A DNA stretch of 64,000 bases from Actinokineospora bangkokensis (GTDB lineage: Bacteria > Actinomycetota > Actinomycetes > Mycobacteriales > Pseudonocardiaceae). Both the position numbers and the translations under genes were made by a program. Below the pieces are notes generated by a model. The model worked only from the letters and a program-made list of their open reading frames with translations. It was not told the DNA's origin and did no database searches. The stretch lies in NCBI RefSeq assembly GCF_001940455.1, contig NZ_MKQR01000009.1:305308-369307 (forward strand), given 5' to 3'. The stretch's first letter is position 1, and the number at the start of each line of letters is the position of its first letter. Below, piece after piece: positions 25,322-33,100 of this stretch.

Positions 25322-25783
25322 ATGAGCCGCGAGGTGCAGATCACCTTCGACGCCCACGACCCGCACGCCCTGTCGTGCTTCTGGCGCGACGCGCTGGGCT
25401 ACGTCCACCCGGGCCCGCCCGGGGTGGAGCTGCCCGAGGGCGCCGACCCGCTGGCGGCGTGGGACGAGTTCCTCGACCGGGCGAACGTGCCGCAGGACCA
25501 GCGCAACACCAGCTCGGCCGTGCAGGACCCGGACGGCCGCGGCCCCCGGCTGTTCTTCCAGCAGGTGCCCGAGGACAAGGCGGGCAAGAACCGGGTGCAC
25601 CTCGACGTCCGCGCGGCCCCGGGGCTGCGCGGCGACGAGCGGATGGCGGCGCTGGAGCTCGAGTGCGAGCGCCTGGTCGCGATCGGCGCCACCCGGCTGC
25701 GCCGCGACGAGCCCGCCCCGCCGCTGAGCCACGGGTTCATCGTCATGGCCGACCCCGAGGGCAACGAGTTCTGCCTGGACTGA
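25322..25783 (+). CDS. VOC superfamily (glyoxalase-like) protein
   Basis: A 153-residue protein of the glyoxalase/bleomycin-resistance fold. It opens with a beta strand 'VQITFDAHDPHALSCFWRDA' and closes with 'MADPEGNEFCLD', the standard end of the second half-module carrying a metal-ligand Glu. A central 'RLFFQQVPE' and 'NRVHLDVRA' fit the ligand-binding strands. The substrate is unknown. ATG 25322 is preceded by GAGGAGAACC. A strong palindrome follows the stop. Confidence 0.8.
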   Translation: MSREVQITFDAHDPHALSCFWRDALGYVHPGPPGVELPEGADPLAAWDEFLDRANVPQDQRNTSSAVQDPDGRGPRLFFQQVPEDKAGKNRVHLDVRAAPGLRGDERMAALELECERLVAIGATRLRRDEPAPPLSHGFIVMADPEGNEFCLD

Positions 25784-25792
25784 CGGCGACGA

Positions 25793-25824
25793 CCTGCGGG
25801 GCCGCCGCGCGGCGGCCCCGCAGG
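25793..25824. terminator. 32-base perfect palindrome after the VOC gene
   Basis: A perfect GC inverted repeat beginning 10 bases after the VOC stop codon. Each arm is 16 bases with no loop bases. It is a likely transcription terminator. Confidence 0.7.
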
Positions 25825-25874
25825 TGGGCTGTGGGCCCGGGTGGGCTGTGGGCGCGGGTAGTCTGTGGGCACTG
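25824..25874 (+). repeat. Three tandem 17-base repeats, the third forming the SGNH gene promoter
   Basis: GTGGGCTGTGGGCCCGG (25824-25840) and GTGGGCTGTGGGCGCGG (25841-25857) are followed by a diverged copy at 25858-25874. The third copy contains TAGTCT (25859-25864), a -10 box placed 9 bases before the GTG start of the next gene. Confidence 0.6.
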
Positions 25875-26563
25875 TGGAGACTGGTGGCGGGGCGCGCAAG
25901 CGCCGGGGGTTCTTGGACTACGCGGCGATCGTGATCCCGGGCATCGGCCGGGTGCGGGCGCAGAAGGAACCGTTCGCCCGCGCCTGGGAGCGGGAGAACG
26001 AGCGCGCGCTGGCCTCCGGTGAGCCGCTGTGGGTGGCGCTCGGGGACTCGATGAGCCAGGGCATCGGGGCCGCCGACATCTCCGGCGGCTGGGTCGCGCA
26101 GCTGCGCGACCGGCTCGACGGCGTGGCCGTGCTCAACCTGTCGGTCACCGGTGCCCGCATCGGTGACGTGCTCACCGACCAGCTGCCCCGCCTGCACGAC
26201 CTGGGCGTGCGGCCCCGGCTGGTGACGCTGATGGTCGGCGCCAACGACATGCTGCTGCGCAAGCGCAGGCGCGGGGCCCCGGACGAGTTCCGCGCCGTCC
26301 TCGACCGCCTCCCCGGGTGCGACGCGGTCATCGCGACGCTCCCGCAGGGCGTCACCGAGGCGCAGGAGATCAACGCCGTCCTCGACCGGGAGGCCGCCGC
26401 CGGGCGGCTGCGCGTCGCGGAGATGCGCGGCGGCGCGCTGGGGTCCTGGCGGGGCAGCCTGGCCGAGGACTTCTTCCACCCCAACGAGCGCGGCTACGCC
26501 CGCATCGCCGCGGTGTTCGAGGACCCCGTGCGCCGTTCCCTGCGCGAGCCCCGGCGGCAGTAG
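25874..26563 (+). CDS. SGNH/GDSL-family hydrolase
   Basis: A 229-residue esterase or lipase-like hydrolase. Block I is 'ALGDSMSQGIG' with the nucleophile Ser, block III is 'VGANDML', and block V is 'EDFFHPNERGYARI' with the catalytic Asp and His. The N-terminus lacks a signal peptide but has a short hydrophobic patch. The GTG at 25874 follows a TAGTCT box by 9 bases, suggesting a leaderless mRNA. The substrate is unknown. It is followed closely by the DUF427 gene. Confidence 0.87.
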   Translation: METGGGARKRRGFLDYAAIVIPGIGRVRAQKEPFARAWERENERALASGEPLWVALGDSMSQGIGAADISGGWVAQLRDRLDGVAVLNLSVTGARIGDVLTDQLPRLHDLGVRPRLVTLMVGANDMLLRKRRRGAPDEFRAVLDRLPGCDAVIATLPQGVTEAQEINAVLDREAAAGRLRVAEMRGGALGSWRGSLAEDFFHPNERGYARIAAVFEDPVRRSLREPRRQ

Positions 26564-26572
26564 CGTGACCGG

Positions 26573-27298
26573 GTGGACGAGTCGCGGGACGGTGTGATCC
26601 GGGTCGAGCAGGGGCGCAAGCGGGTGCGGGCGTTCCTCGGTGGGCAGTTGGTGGTCGACACCCTGCGCCCGGTCCTGGTGTGGGAGTGGACGCGCTACCC
26701 CACCTACTACGTGCCGGTCGAGGACGTGCGGGCCGAGCTGGTCCCCACCGGCGAGGTGCTGCCCACCGGCCGGGGCCGCGCCGCCGTCCACGACCTGCGC
26801 GCTGGTGGGCTGACCGCGCCCCGGGCGGCGGTGCGCTACCTCGACCCGCCCGTGGCGGAGCTGCGTGACCTGGTGCGCGTCGAGTGGGCGGCGGTGGACC
26901 AGTGGTTCGAGGAGGACGAGCCCGTCTCGGTGCACCCGCGCGACCCGTACAAGCGGATCGACGCGCTGGCCAGCAGCCGCCGCGTGCGGGTGGAGCTCGG
27001 CGGCGTGCTGGTCGCCGACTCCACGCGGCCGGTGATCCTGTACGAGACGGGGTTGCCGCCGCGGTACTACCTGCCGCTCACCGACGTGCGCCAGGACCTC
27101 CTGCGGCCGTCCGCGCTGCGCACGAGCTGCCCGTACAAGGGCACCGCCGACTACTGGTCCGTCGAGGTCGGCGGCACCCTGCACCGGGACGTCCTCTGGG
27201 GCTACCGCACGACCCTGCCGGAGAGCGCCAAGATCGCCGGGATGGTCGCCTTCCACGACGAGCGCGTCCACCTGACCGTCGACGGCGCTCCCGGCTGA
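26573..27298 (+). CDS. Tandem DUF427-domain protein
   Basis: A 241-residue protein with two DUF427-type beta-barrel units. The second is clear: 'VRVELGGVLVADSTRPVILYE' (read as VRVELGGVLVADSTRPV then ILYE) through 'TSCPYKGTADYWSV'. The first half repeats the pattern 'VRAFLGGQLVVDTLRPVLVWE' in a diverged form. The family has structures but no agreed function. The start GTG follows TAGCGT closely, 9 bases after the SGNH stop, so it may have its own leaderless transcript or be co-transcribed. Confidence 0.8.
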   Translation: MDESRDGVIRVEQGRKRVRAFLGGQLVVDTLRPVLVWEWTRYPTYYVPVEDVRAELVPTGEVLPTGRGRAAVHDLRAGGLTAPRAAVRYLDPPVAELRDLVRVEWAAVDQWFEEDEPVSVHPRDPYKRIDALASSRRVRVELGGVLVADSTRPVILYETGLPPRYYLPLTDVRQDLLRPSALRTSCPYKGTADYWSVEVGGTLHRDVLWGYRTTLPESAKIAGMVAFHDERVHLTVDGAPG

Positions 27299-27312
27299 CC
27301 TAGGGCCCGTCC

Positions 27313-28236
27313 TCAGCTGGGGTCCAGCTTGGACTCCAGCCTGCCCAGCGGGTCGGGGTCGGCGTCGAGCTCCTTGCGCGCCAGGTCCCACGCCCCGCCG
27401 TCGACGCCGAGCGCGTCGCGCAGGAAGGCCGTGGTCAGCCGCTGCTGCAACGCCACGCGGCCCGGGTGCGCGTCGGTGGTCTCCGCGACCTCGTAGCCGG
27501 GGATGCCGCCGAGGGAGTGCTCCGCGCCGAACAGCGTCAGCAGGCTCTTGCGGCCCGGGCTGAGCGCGTACGGGTCGGTCATCCAGTCCGGACCGCGCAG
27601 CGTCAGCGGGGAGTCGTCCGCGTCGCCGGCCACCACCAGCGCGGGGGTGCGCATGTGCGTGAAGTCGGGGTTCATGAAGGGGAAGTGTTTGGCGGCGAAC
27701 GGGCTCAGGTCGGCCCCGCCCCTACCCGCGGTGGCGAACAGGACCCCGGCCCGCACGCGCGGGTCGGACAGGTCCTCGCCGTCCCCGCTGACCGGGTCGA
27801 CGACCCGCAGGCCGAGCAGGGTCCCCGCGGTCTGCCCGCCGAAGGAGTGGCCCGCCACGGCGACCCGCTCGCGGTCGACCCGCCCGCCCAACCCCGGCAC
27901 CGCGGCCTCGACGGCGTCGAGCTGGTCCAGCACCGCGCGCACGTCGGCGACCCGGTGGCGCCAGATCAGCGGGGTCCGGGGGTCGTCCTGCGGGGTGGCG
28001 AGGGTGCGGGAGTCGAGGTGGGTCGGCTGCACGACGACGAACCCCTGCTCGGCCCAGTGGTCGGTGAGCGGGCCGTAGCCGTCGAGGGAGGAGCCGAAGC
28101 CGTGCGAGAACACGACGACGGGCAGGTCCCGACCGGTGGCGGGCGCGCTGACCCGCACCAGCAGGTCGGTGCCGCGCGCCTGGGTGCCGACCGGGTCGGG
28201 GGCGCGCAGGGCGAGCGGCTTCACGGAGATGATCAC
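27313..28236 (-). CDS. Alpha/beta hydrolase (chlorophyllase/PAF-acetylhydrolase-like)
   Basis: A 307-residue hydrolase. The oxyanion region 'VVFSHGFGSSLDGY' (about residues 41-54), the nucleophile elbow 'GHSFGGQTAG', an acid in 'VAGDADDSP' and a His in 'GAEHSLGG' make up a complete triad. The GTG at 28236 has GGAAGG about 10 bases upstream; longer in-frame versions run into the regulatory region. It is divergent from a TetR gene, and two near-identical 23-base operators lie in and around its promoter, so it is probably repressed by that TetR. The substrate may be an ester ligand that also releases the repressor. Confidence 0.86.
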   Translation of the reverse strand: MIISVKPLALRAPDPVGTQARGTDLLVRVSAPATGRDLPVVVFSHGFGSSLDGYGPLTDHWAEQGFVVVQPTHLDSRTLATPQDDPRTPLIWRHRVADVRAVLDQLDAVEAAVPGLGGRVDRERVAVAGHSFGGQTAGTLLGLRVVDPVSGDGEDLSDPRVRAGVLFATAGRGGADLSPFAAKHFPFMNPDFTHMRTPALVVAGDADDSPLTLRGPDWMTDPYALSPGRKSLLTLFGAEHSLGGIPGYEVAETTDAHPGRVALQQRLTTAFLRDALGVDGGAWDLARKELDADPDPLGRLESKLDPS

Positions 28237-28295
28237 GGGGGAGGTCCTTCCGGCGATCGGCGGTCCCGGCGGGGTGCGCGGTCTGGCACCATGGT

Positions 28296-28318
28296 CAAGC
28301 GGGACGGCGTCCCGTTTG
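28296..28318. promoter_or_regulatory. TetR operator copy 1
   Basis: CAAGCGGGAC, 3 bases, GTCCCGTTTG: a 23-base dyad with one mismatch. It overlaps the region just downstream of the hydrolase -10 box. Confidence 0.75.
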
Positions 28319-28347
28319 ACGATACGGAACAGCGTCCCGGTTAACAA
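28319..28347 (-). promoter_or_regulatory. Promoter of the alpha/beta hydrolase gene
   Basis: On the minus strand TTGTTA (28347-28342) and TATCGT (28324-28319) are 17 bases apart. The two operator copies lie immediately on either side. A plausible opposing promoter for the TetR gene (TTGACG 28316-28321, GTTAAC or TTAACA near 28340-28346) overlaps the same bases. Confidence 0.55.
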
Positions 28348-28367
28348 GTGGGACGTTGTCCCGCTTG
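28345..28367. promoter_or_regulatory. TetR operator copy 2
   Basis: CAAGTGGGAC, 3 bases, GTCCCGCTTG: nearly the same 23-base dyad as at 28296-28318, with centres 49 bases apart. It lies 23 bases before the TetR start codon. Confidence 0.75.
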
Positions 28368-28390
28368 GCTGGGTGGCGGGAGGGTTCGCG

Positions 28391-28987
28391 GTGGTGGACG
28401 ACCGGGCGCAGGGGCGCGAGCCGCGCCGCGCCGACGCGCGGCGCAACAAGGAGGCCCTGCTCAGGGCCGCGGCGTCGGTGTTCGTCGAGGCCGGGGTGCA
28501 GGCCCCGATCCGCGACATCGCCGCCCGCGCCGGGGTCGGCACGGCGACGATCTACCGGCACTTCCCGACCCGGGCCGACCTGATCGTCGGCGTCTACCGC
28601 CACCAGGTCGAGGTGCTGGCCGAGGCCGGGCCCGCCCTGCTCGCCGAGTCCGCCACCGGGTACGCCGCGCTGGCCCGCTGGCTGGAGGCGTTCGTCGACT
28701 TCGTGGTCACCAAGCAGGGCCTGGCCTCGGTGTTGCAGTCCGACGACCCGTGCTTCGACCCGCTGCACTCCTACTTCCTCGACCGGCTCGTGCCCGTGTG
28801 CACCGAGCTGGTCGAGGCGGCCTCGGACGAGCTGCGCGAGGACGTCAGGGCCTACGAGCTGATGCGCGGCGTCGGCGGGCTGTGCGCGAGCTCGGGTGGC
28901 CCGGGCGCCTACGACGCCCGCAAGCTGGTGCGCTTCCTCGTGGCCGGGCTCCGCCGCGCGGCGCCACCGGCCGGGGACGCGGCGTGA
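28391..28987 (+). CDS. TetR family transcriptional regulator
   Basis: A 198-residue TetR. The helix-turn-helix covers residues about 17-63 ('IRDIAARAGVGTATIYRHFP'). The C-terminal helical part contains a single conserved-looking 'GLASVLQSDDPCFDPL' segment. GTG 28391 has GGGAGGG about 8 bases upstream. The divergent hydrolase and the paired dyads between them indicate that it represses both genes. The ligand is not predictable. Confidence 0.88.
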   Translation: MVDDRAQGREPRRADARRNKEALLRAAASVFVEAGVQAPIRDIAARAGVGTATIYRHFPTRADLIVGVYRHQVEVLAEAGPALLAESATGYAALARWLEAFVDFVVTKQGLASVLQSDDPCFDPLHSYFLDRLVPVCTELVEAASDELREDVRAYELMRGVGGLCASSGGPGAYDARKLVRFLVAGLRRAAPPAGDAA

Positions 28988-29056
28988 GCGGCGGGGAATA
29001 GGCTGGCGGGCACGGGCGTTCGCAGGACAAAACCGAGATCGACTGGGAGGTACGCG

Positions 29057-29953
29057 GTGGCGCTGGACCCGGAGGACGTGGTGGAGGTCGACTCCGACGT
29101 CCCGGACCTGGACGGGGTCGTGCTCCTGCACCACTTCGACGGCTTCATGGACGCGGGGTCCGCGGGCGCGGTCGTCGTGGCGCACCTGCTGGAGACCCTG
29201 GAGCACCGGGTGGTCGCCCGGTTCGACGTCGACGACCTGCTCGACTACCGCGCGCGCCGCCCGCCGATGACCTTCGAGACCGACCGGTGGACCGCCTACG
29301 CCGCCCCCGAGCTGGTGGTGCACCTGCTGCACGACTCGCTGGGCACGCCGTTCCTGCTGCTCACCGGCCCCGAGCCGGACCGGGGCTGGGAGCGGGTCAT
29401 CCGCGCGGTGCGGTCGCTGGTCGAGCGGTGGGGCGTGCGGCTGGCCGTGGGCATGCACGGCATCCCGATGGGCGTGCCGCACACCCGCGACCTCACCGTC
29501 ATCTCGCACGCCACCCGGCAGGAGCTGGTGACCGGCACCTCGCCGTTCAGCCGGGTGCAGGTGCCCGGGCACCTGTCGGCGCTGCTGGAGTACCGCCTGG
29601 GCGAGGCGGGCCACGACGCGCTCGGCTACACCGCCTTCGTCCCGCACTACCTCGCCCAGACCACCTACCCCACCGCCGCGGTGAAGCTGGCGGAGGCGCT
29701 GATGGCGGGCACCGGGCTGGTGTTCGGCCTGGAGGCGATGCAGGAGTCCGCCACCAGGGTCGAGGCGGAGATCGCCCGGCAGGTGTCGGAGTCCGAGGAC
29801 GTCGCGCAGCTGGTGCAGGCGCTGGAGCAGCAGTACGACGCCTACGCCAGCAGCCCGGGCAACCTGCTCACCGACGGCGAGCGGGTGCCCAGCGCGGACG
29901 AGCTGGCGGCGGAGTTCGAGCGGTTCCTGTCCGAGCAGCCCCGCGACGGCTGA
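29057..29953 (+). CDS. PAC2 family protein
   Basis: A 298-residue protein of the PAC2 family (proteasome-assembly-chaperone-2-like, also seen in carboxylate-amine ligase relatives). The pattern 'VVLLHHFDGFMDAGSAGAVV' at residues 23-42, then 'LLTGPEPDRGWERVI' and 'GYTAFVPHYLAQTTYP' is typical of actinobacterial members. A helical C-terminal tail of about 60 residues ends the protein. Actinobacteria have 20S proteasomes, so a link to assembly is possible, but the bacterial function is unproven. GGGAGG lies 7 bases before the GTG. Confidence 0.85.
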   Translation: MALDPEDVVEVDSDVPDLDGVVLLHHFDGFMDAGSAGAVVVAHLLETLEHRVVARFDVDDLLDYRARRPPMTFETDRWTAYAAPELVVHLLHDSLGTPFLLLTGPEPDRGWERVIRAVRSLVERWGVRLAVGMHGIPMGVPHTRDLTVISHATRQELVTGTSPFSRVQVPGHLSALLEYRLGEAGHDALGYTAFVPHYLAQTTYPTAAVKLAEALMAGTGLVFGLEAMQESATRVEAEIARQVSESEDVAQLVQALEQQYDAYASSPGNLLTDGERVPSADELAAEFERFLSEQPRDG

Positions 29954-30014
29954 GCCACCCCGCCCGTCCGGTGGCGCGGTGTTTCACTTTCGCGCGACCG
30001 GCTACACGGGGAAC

Positions 30015-31472
30015 ATGGACCACTCACGCGCACCGGTTCTGCAGGCCCTCGCCGACTTCAAGGAGGAGGGGCACCTGCCGTTCATCCCGCCCGGGCACAA
30101 GCAGGGTCGCGGGGTCGACCCCCGCGTGCTCCAGGTGCTCGGCGGCGACGTGTTCCGCTCCGACGTCATCATGATGAACGGCCTGGACGACCGCGCCATG
30201 GGCAAGGGCGTGCTGTCCGAGGCCATGGCCCTGATGGCCGACGCGGTCGACGCCGACCACGCGTTCTTCTCCACCTGCGGCAGCTCGCTGTCGGTCAAGA
30301 CGTGCCTGATCACCGTCGCGCGGCCCGGGGACAAGGTGCTGGTCTCGCGCAACGCGCACAAGTCGGTGATCGCCGGGCTGATCATCAGCGGTGTCGAGCC
30401 GGTGTGGGTGCACCCCCGGTGGGACGCGCGCTGGCAGTGGGCCTACCCGCCCGGGGCCGAGGAGGTCGCCGCGGCCTTCGACCGCGCGCCCGAGGCCAAG
30501 GGCATGCTGCTCATCACCCCTACCGACTACGGCACTTGCGCGGCGATCCGCGAGGTGGCCGAGGTGTGCCACGAGCGCGACCGACCGCTCATCGTCGACG
30601 AGGCGTGGGGCGCGCACCTGCCGTTCCACCCGGAGCTGCCGTCGTGGGCGATGGACGCGGGCGCCGACCTGTGCGTCACCAGCGTGCACAAGATGGGCGC
30701 GGGCCTGGAGCAGGGCTCGGTCTACCACCTGCAGGGCGACCGGGTGGACCCGGCCGTGCTGAGCATGCGCGCCGACCTGCTGGACACCACCAGCCCCTCG
30801 TCGCTGGTCTACGCGGGCCTCGACGGCTGGCGCAGGCAGATGGTCGAGCACGGCCACGAGCTGCTGGACAGGGCCATCGCGCTCGACGCCGACGCCCGCA
30901 AGCGGCTGGGCGAGGTCGTCACGGTGGTCAGCCGGGAGGACGTGGTGGGGCCGGGCAAGGCCGACGACCACGACCCGCTCAAGATCGTCATGGACCTGTC
31001 CGAGCTGGGCATCTCCGGCTACGACGCCGCCGACTGGCTGCGCGAGCACCACCGGGTCGACGTCGGCCTGTCCGACCACCGCCGGATGGCCGCGCAGATC
31101 ACCGTCGCCGACGACGACGGCACCGTCTCCCGCCTGGTCGACGCCGTGGTCGACCTCGCGGAGCACGCGCGGGAGCTGCCCAGGGCCGAGCGGGTGGACG
31201 TCCCCGAGCCGGGGGAGTTGGAACTGGAGCAGGCGATGCTGCCGCGCGAGGCGTTCTACTCCGACGCCGAGCACGTGCCCGCCCAGGAGGCGGTGGGGCG
31301 CGTCTGCGCGGAGACGATCAGCCCGTACCCGCCGGGCGTGCCCGCCGCGCTGCCGGGCGAGGTCATCACCCAGCCGGTCGTCGACTACGTGGTCAGCGGC
31401 CGCCGCGCCGGGATGTACCTGCCGGACCCGACCGACTCGGAGCTGAAGACCATCCGCGTCGTCAGCCGGTGA
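30015..31472 (+). CDS. Orn/Lys/Arg decarboxylase family PLP enzyme
   Basis: A 485-residue fold-type I PLP enzyme of the basic amino-acid decarboxylase class. It opens 'GHLPFIPPGHKQGRG', has 'STCGSSLSVK' for PLP phosphate binding, 'VDEAWGAHLPF' with the Asp that holds the pyridine nitrogen, and the Schiff-base Lys in 'TSVHKMGAGLEQ'. The C-terminal domain carries 'EAFYSDAEHVP' and 'ISPYPPGVPAALPGE', as in short-form arginine or lysine decarboxylases. Substrate choice cannot be settled from sequence. ATG 30015 has GGGGAA upstream; a slightly longer start is possible. Confidence 0.88.
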   Translation: MDHSRAPVLQALADFKEEGHLPFIPPGHKQGRGVDPRVLQVLGGDVFRSDVIMMNGLDDRAMGKGVLSEAMALMADAVDADHAFFSTCGSSLSVKTCLITVARPGDKVLVSRNAHKSVIAGLIISGVEPVWVHPRWDARWQWAYPPGAEEVAAAFDRAPEAKGMLLITPTDYGTCAAIREVAEVCHERDRPLIVDEAWGAHLPFHPELPSWAMDAGADLCVTSVHKMGAGLEQGSVYHLQGDRVDPAVLSMRADLLDTTSPSSLVYAGLDGWRRQMVEHGHELLDRAIALDADARKRLGEVVTVVSREDVVGPGKADDHDPLKIVMDLSELGISGYDAADWLREHHRVDVGLSDHRRMAAQITVADDDGTVSRLVDAVVDLAEHARELPRAERVDVPEPGELELEQAMLPREAFYSDAEHVPAQEAVGRVCAETISPYPPGVPAALPGEVITQPVVDYVVSGRRAGMYLPDPTDSELKTIRVVSR

Positions 31473-31502
31473 TCGCCGCTCACGGCCGCCTGACCGGCCC
31501 GG

Positions 31503-31997
31503 TCAGGCGGCGGTGAGGGCGGGTGCGGTGTCGCGGAGGGTGCGCAGGGCGTTGTGGACGCGGCTTTTGACGGTGCCGACGGGGATCTGCAGGACGGTGG
31601 CGGTGGCGGTGGTGGTGCGGTCGGCCCAGTAGATCTCGATGAGGGTTTGGCGGTGGGTGTGGGGGAGGGTGTCGAGGGCGGTTTCGACGACCATGCGGTC
31701 GAGGATGTCGTCGGTGTGGGCGGGGGTGCTGGTGGGGTCGTTGTCGGGCATGGTGACCTCGGTGGGGCGGGCGGTGCGGGCGCGGTGGTGGTCGATGGCG
31801 ATGTTGTGGGCGACGCGCATGAGCCAGCCGCGGACGGAGCCGCGGGTGTCGGTGAGCTTGTCGAGGTTGCGCCAGGCGCGGAGCCAGGTTTCCTGGAGGA
31901 CGTCTTCTGCGTGGTGGGTGTCGCCGTTGAGCAGGCGGGTGGTGTAGGCGAGCAGGGCGGGGCGGTGGGTGGTGATGATGGTGTCGAGGGTGTTCAT
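31503..31997 (-). CDS. ECF-family RNA polymerase sigma factor
   Basis: A 164-residue sigma factor with region 2 at about residues 8-75 ('AEDVLQETWLRAWRNL', 'GWLMRVAHNIAIDHHR') and region 4 at about 110-160 ('LPHTHRQTLIEIYW', 'IPVGTVKSRVHNALR'). It is SigL/SigK-like in general form. The linker is Thr/Pro/Asp-rich. AGGGGAG precedes the ATG. No anti-sigma factor gene is next to it, unlike most ECF loci, so its control is not visible here. Confidence 0.88.
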   Translation of the reverse strand: MNTLDTIITTHRPALLAYTTRLLNGDTHHAEDVLQETWLRAWRNLDKLTDTRGSVRGWLMRVAHNIAIDHHRARTARPTEVTMPDNDPTSTPAHTDDILDRMVVETALDTLPHTHRQTLIEIYWADRTTTATATVLQIPVGTVKSRVHNALRTLRDTAPALTAA

Positions 31998-32128
31998 GGT
32001 GTTCTCCCCTGCTGGTGCCCGTTGCTGACAGGGAGAACTCTGGTCGAATCGCGCCCGCTTATCGGTGGGCTGAGCCCTCCCGCCCGAGGGGAGCGCCCGA
32101 TAGTTGAATGCGGGAATACCCGGGGTGC

Positions 32129-32152
32129 CCCGGTAGGGGAAACCCCACCGGG
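32129..32152. terminator. Hairpin after the nuclease-like gene
   Basis: CCGGT-GGGG pairs with CCCC-ACCGG around an AAA loop, with one bulged A. It lies about 50 bases downstream of the nuclease-like stop codon on the minus strand and about 130 bases before the sigma-factor start. Confidence 0.5.
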
Positions 32153-32203
32153 CCCCGGTCGGACCACCACCGCGGCACTGGGGAACCAGGACCGCGCTGC
32201 GGG

Positions 32204-33016
32204 TCAGGCGGTGCGGACGCGGAAGATCGCCACGCGGGCGTCGTGGCCGTCGACATCCATCGCCACGGACTTGGTGTTGAGCAGTTCCACCTGCACGCTG
32301 CCGTTGCCCGGGGGCAGCCAGTCGATGCGGTCGATGCCCGAGCCGAACGCCTTGCGCTCGGCGTCCTGGCCGGTCGCCTTGTCGTAGCCGGGGTTGTTGG
32401 TGTCGGCGGTCCAGAACACGAGCCTGCCCTGCTGGTGCTGGGCGATCACGCGGTCCCGGTGGGTCTGCTTGTGCAGGTTCCACTCGTCGCGCAGGTCCGG
32501 GTTCTGGGCGCCGTTGTACGCCCCGGCGATGTAGTGGGTGTTGATGACGGCGAACTGGAGCCCCGGGATGGTCTCGTGGCGCACCACCACCTCGGTGATC
32601 CACCGCGGCGGGCTGACGCCCGCGATGCCGCCGTGGACGAAGGTGGGCTTGGTGTCGACCACGACCCACGGCGCGGGCACCGAGATGGGCACGCGGAAGG
32701 CGGTGTCGTGGCGCAGGAAGGTGTTGCGGTAGGCGCTGCCGAAGTGCTGCTCGATCAGCGCGGGCTCACCGCTGTCGCCCTCGCTGATCTCCTGCCAGCC
32801 CACCAGCGGGCGGGTGTCGTCGGCGGCGCGCACGTCGCGGATCGCGGGCCCGCGGGCGGCCAGGTTCTTGCGGCCGATGTTGGCCGTGACCAGCGGCAGG
32901 CGCACCCACGCGCTCGCCGCCGAGGCCGGGGTGGCCGCGCCGACACCCGCCGCGGCCCCGAGCAGCGCCGCACCCCCGAGGGTGAGCGCCGCACGCCTGT
33001 TGATCTTCCCCACCAC
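32204..33016 (-). CDS. Exported endonuclease/exonuclease/phosphatase-like protein
   Basis: A 270-residue exported protein. Residues 1-33 look like a Tat signal: 'NRRAALTLGG', an Ala-rich core, and a 'PASA' cleavage site. The mature domain has 'LPLVTANIG' at its start, 'GWQEISEG', 'AVINTHYIAGA' and 'TADTNNPGYD', all placed as in the endonuclease/exonuclease/phosphatase fold. The equivalent Asn-Glu and Asp-x-Asn residues appear present, although the final His is not obvious. GAGAGGGG is upstream of GTG 33016. It may degrade extracellular nucleic acid or phosphoesters. Confidence 0.75.
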   Translation of the reverse strand: MVGKINRRAALTLGGAALLGAAAGVGAATPASAASAWVRLPLVTANIGRKNLAARGPAIRDVRAADDTRPLVGWQEISEGDSGEPALIEQHFGSAYRNTFLRHDTAFRVPISVPAPWVVVDTKPTFVHGGIAGVSPPRWITEVVVRHETIPGLQFAVINTHYIAGAYNGAQNPDLRDEWNLHKQTHRDRVIAQHQQGRLVFWTADTNNPGYDKATGQDAERKAFGSGIDRIDWLPPGNGSVQVELLNTKSVAMDVDGHDARVAIFRVRTA

Positions 33017-33100
33017 TGCTGATCCCCTCTCCGACGATGAGACGGACGTGGTGGGATTGTCACATCTCGCGGCGGTGCCCGGTGGGGGGTCCACCGCGGA

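Noticed and set aside
28295..29647. 450-codon minus-strand frame over the TetR and PAC2 genes
   Set aside because: Shadow of two well-supported plus-strand genes.
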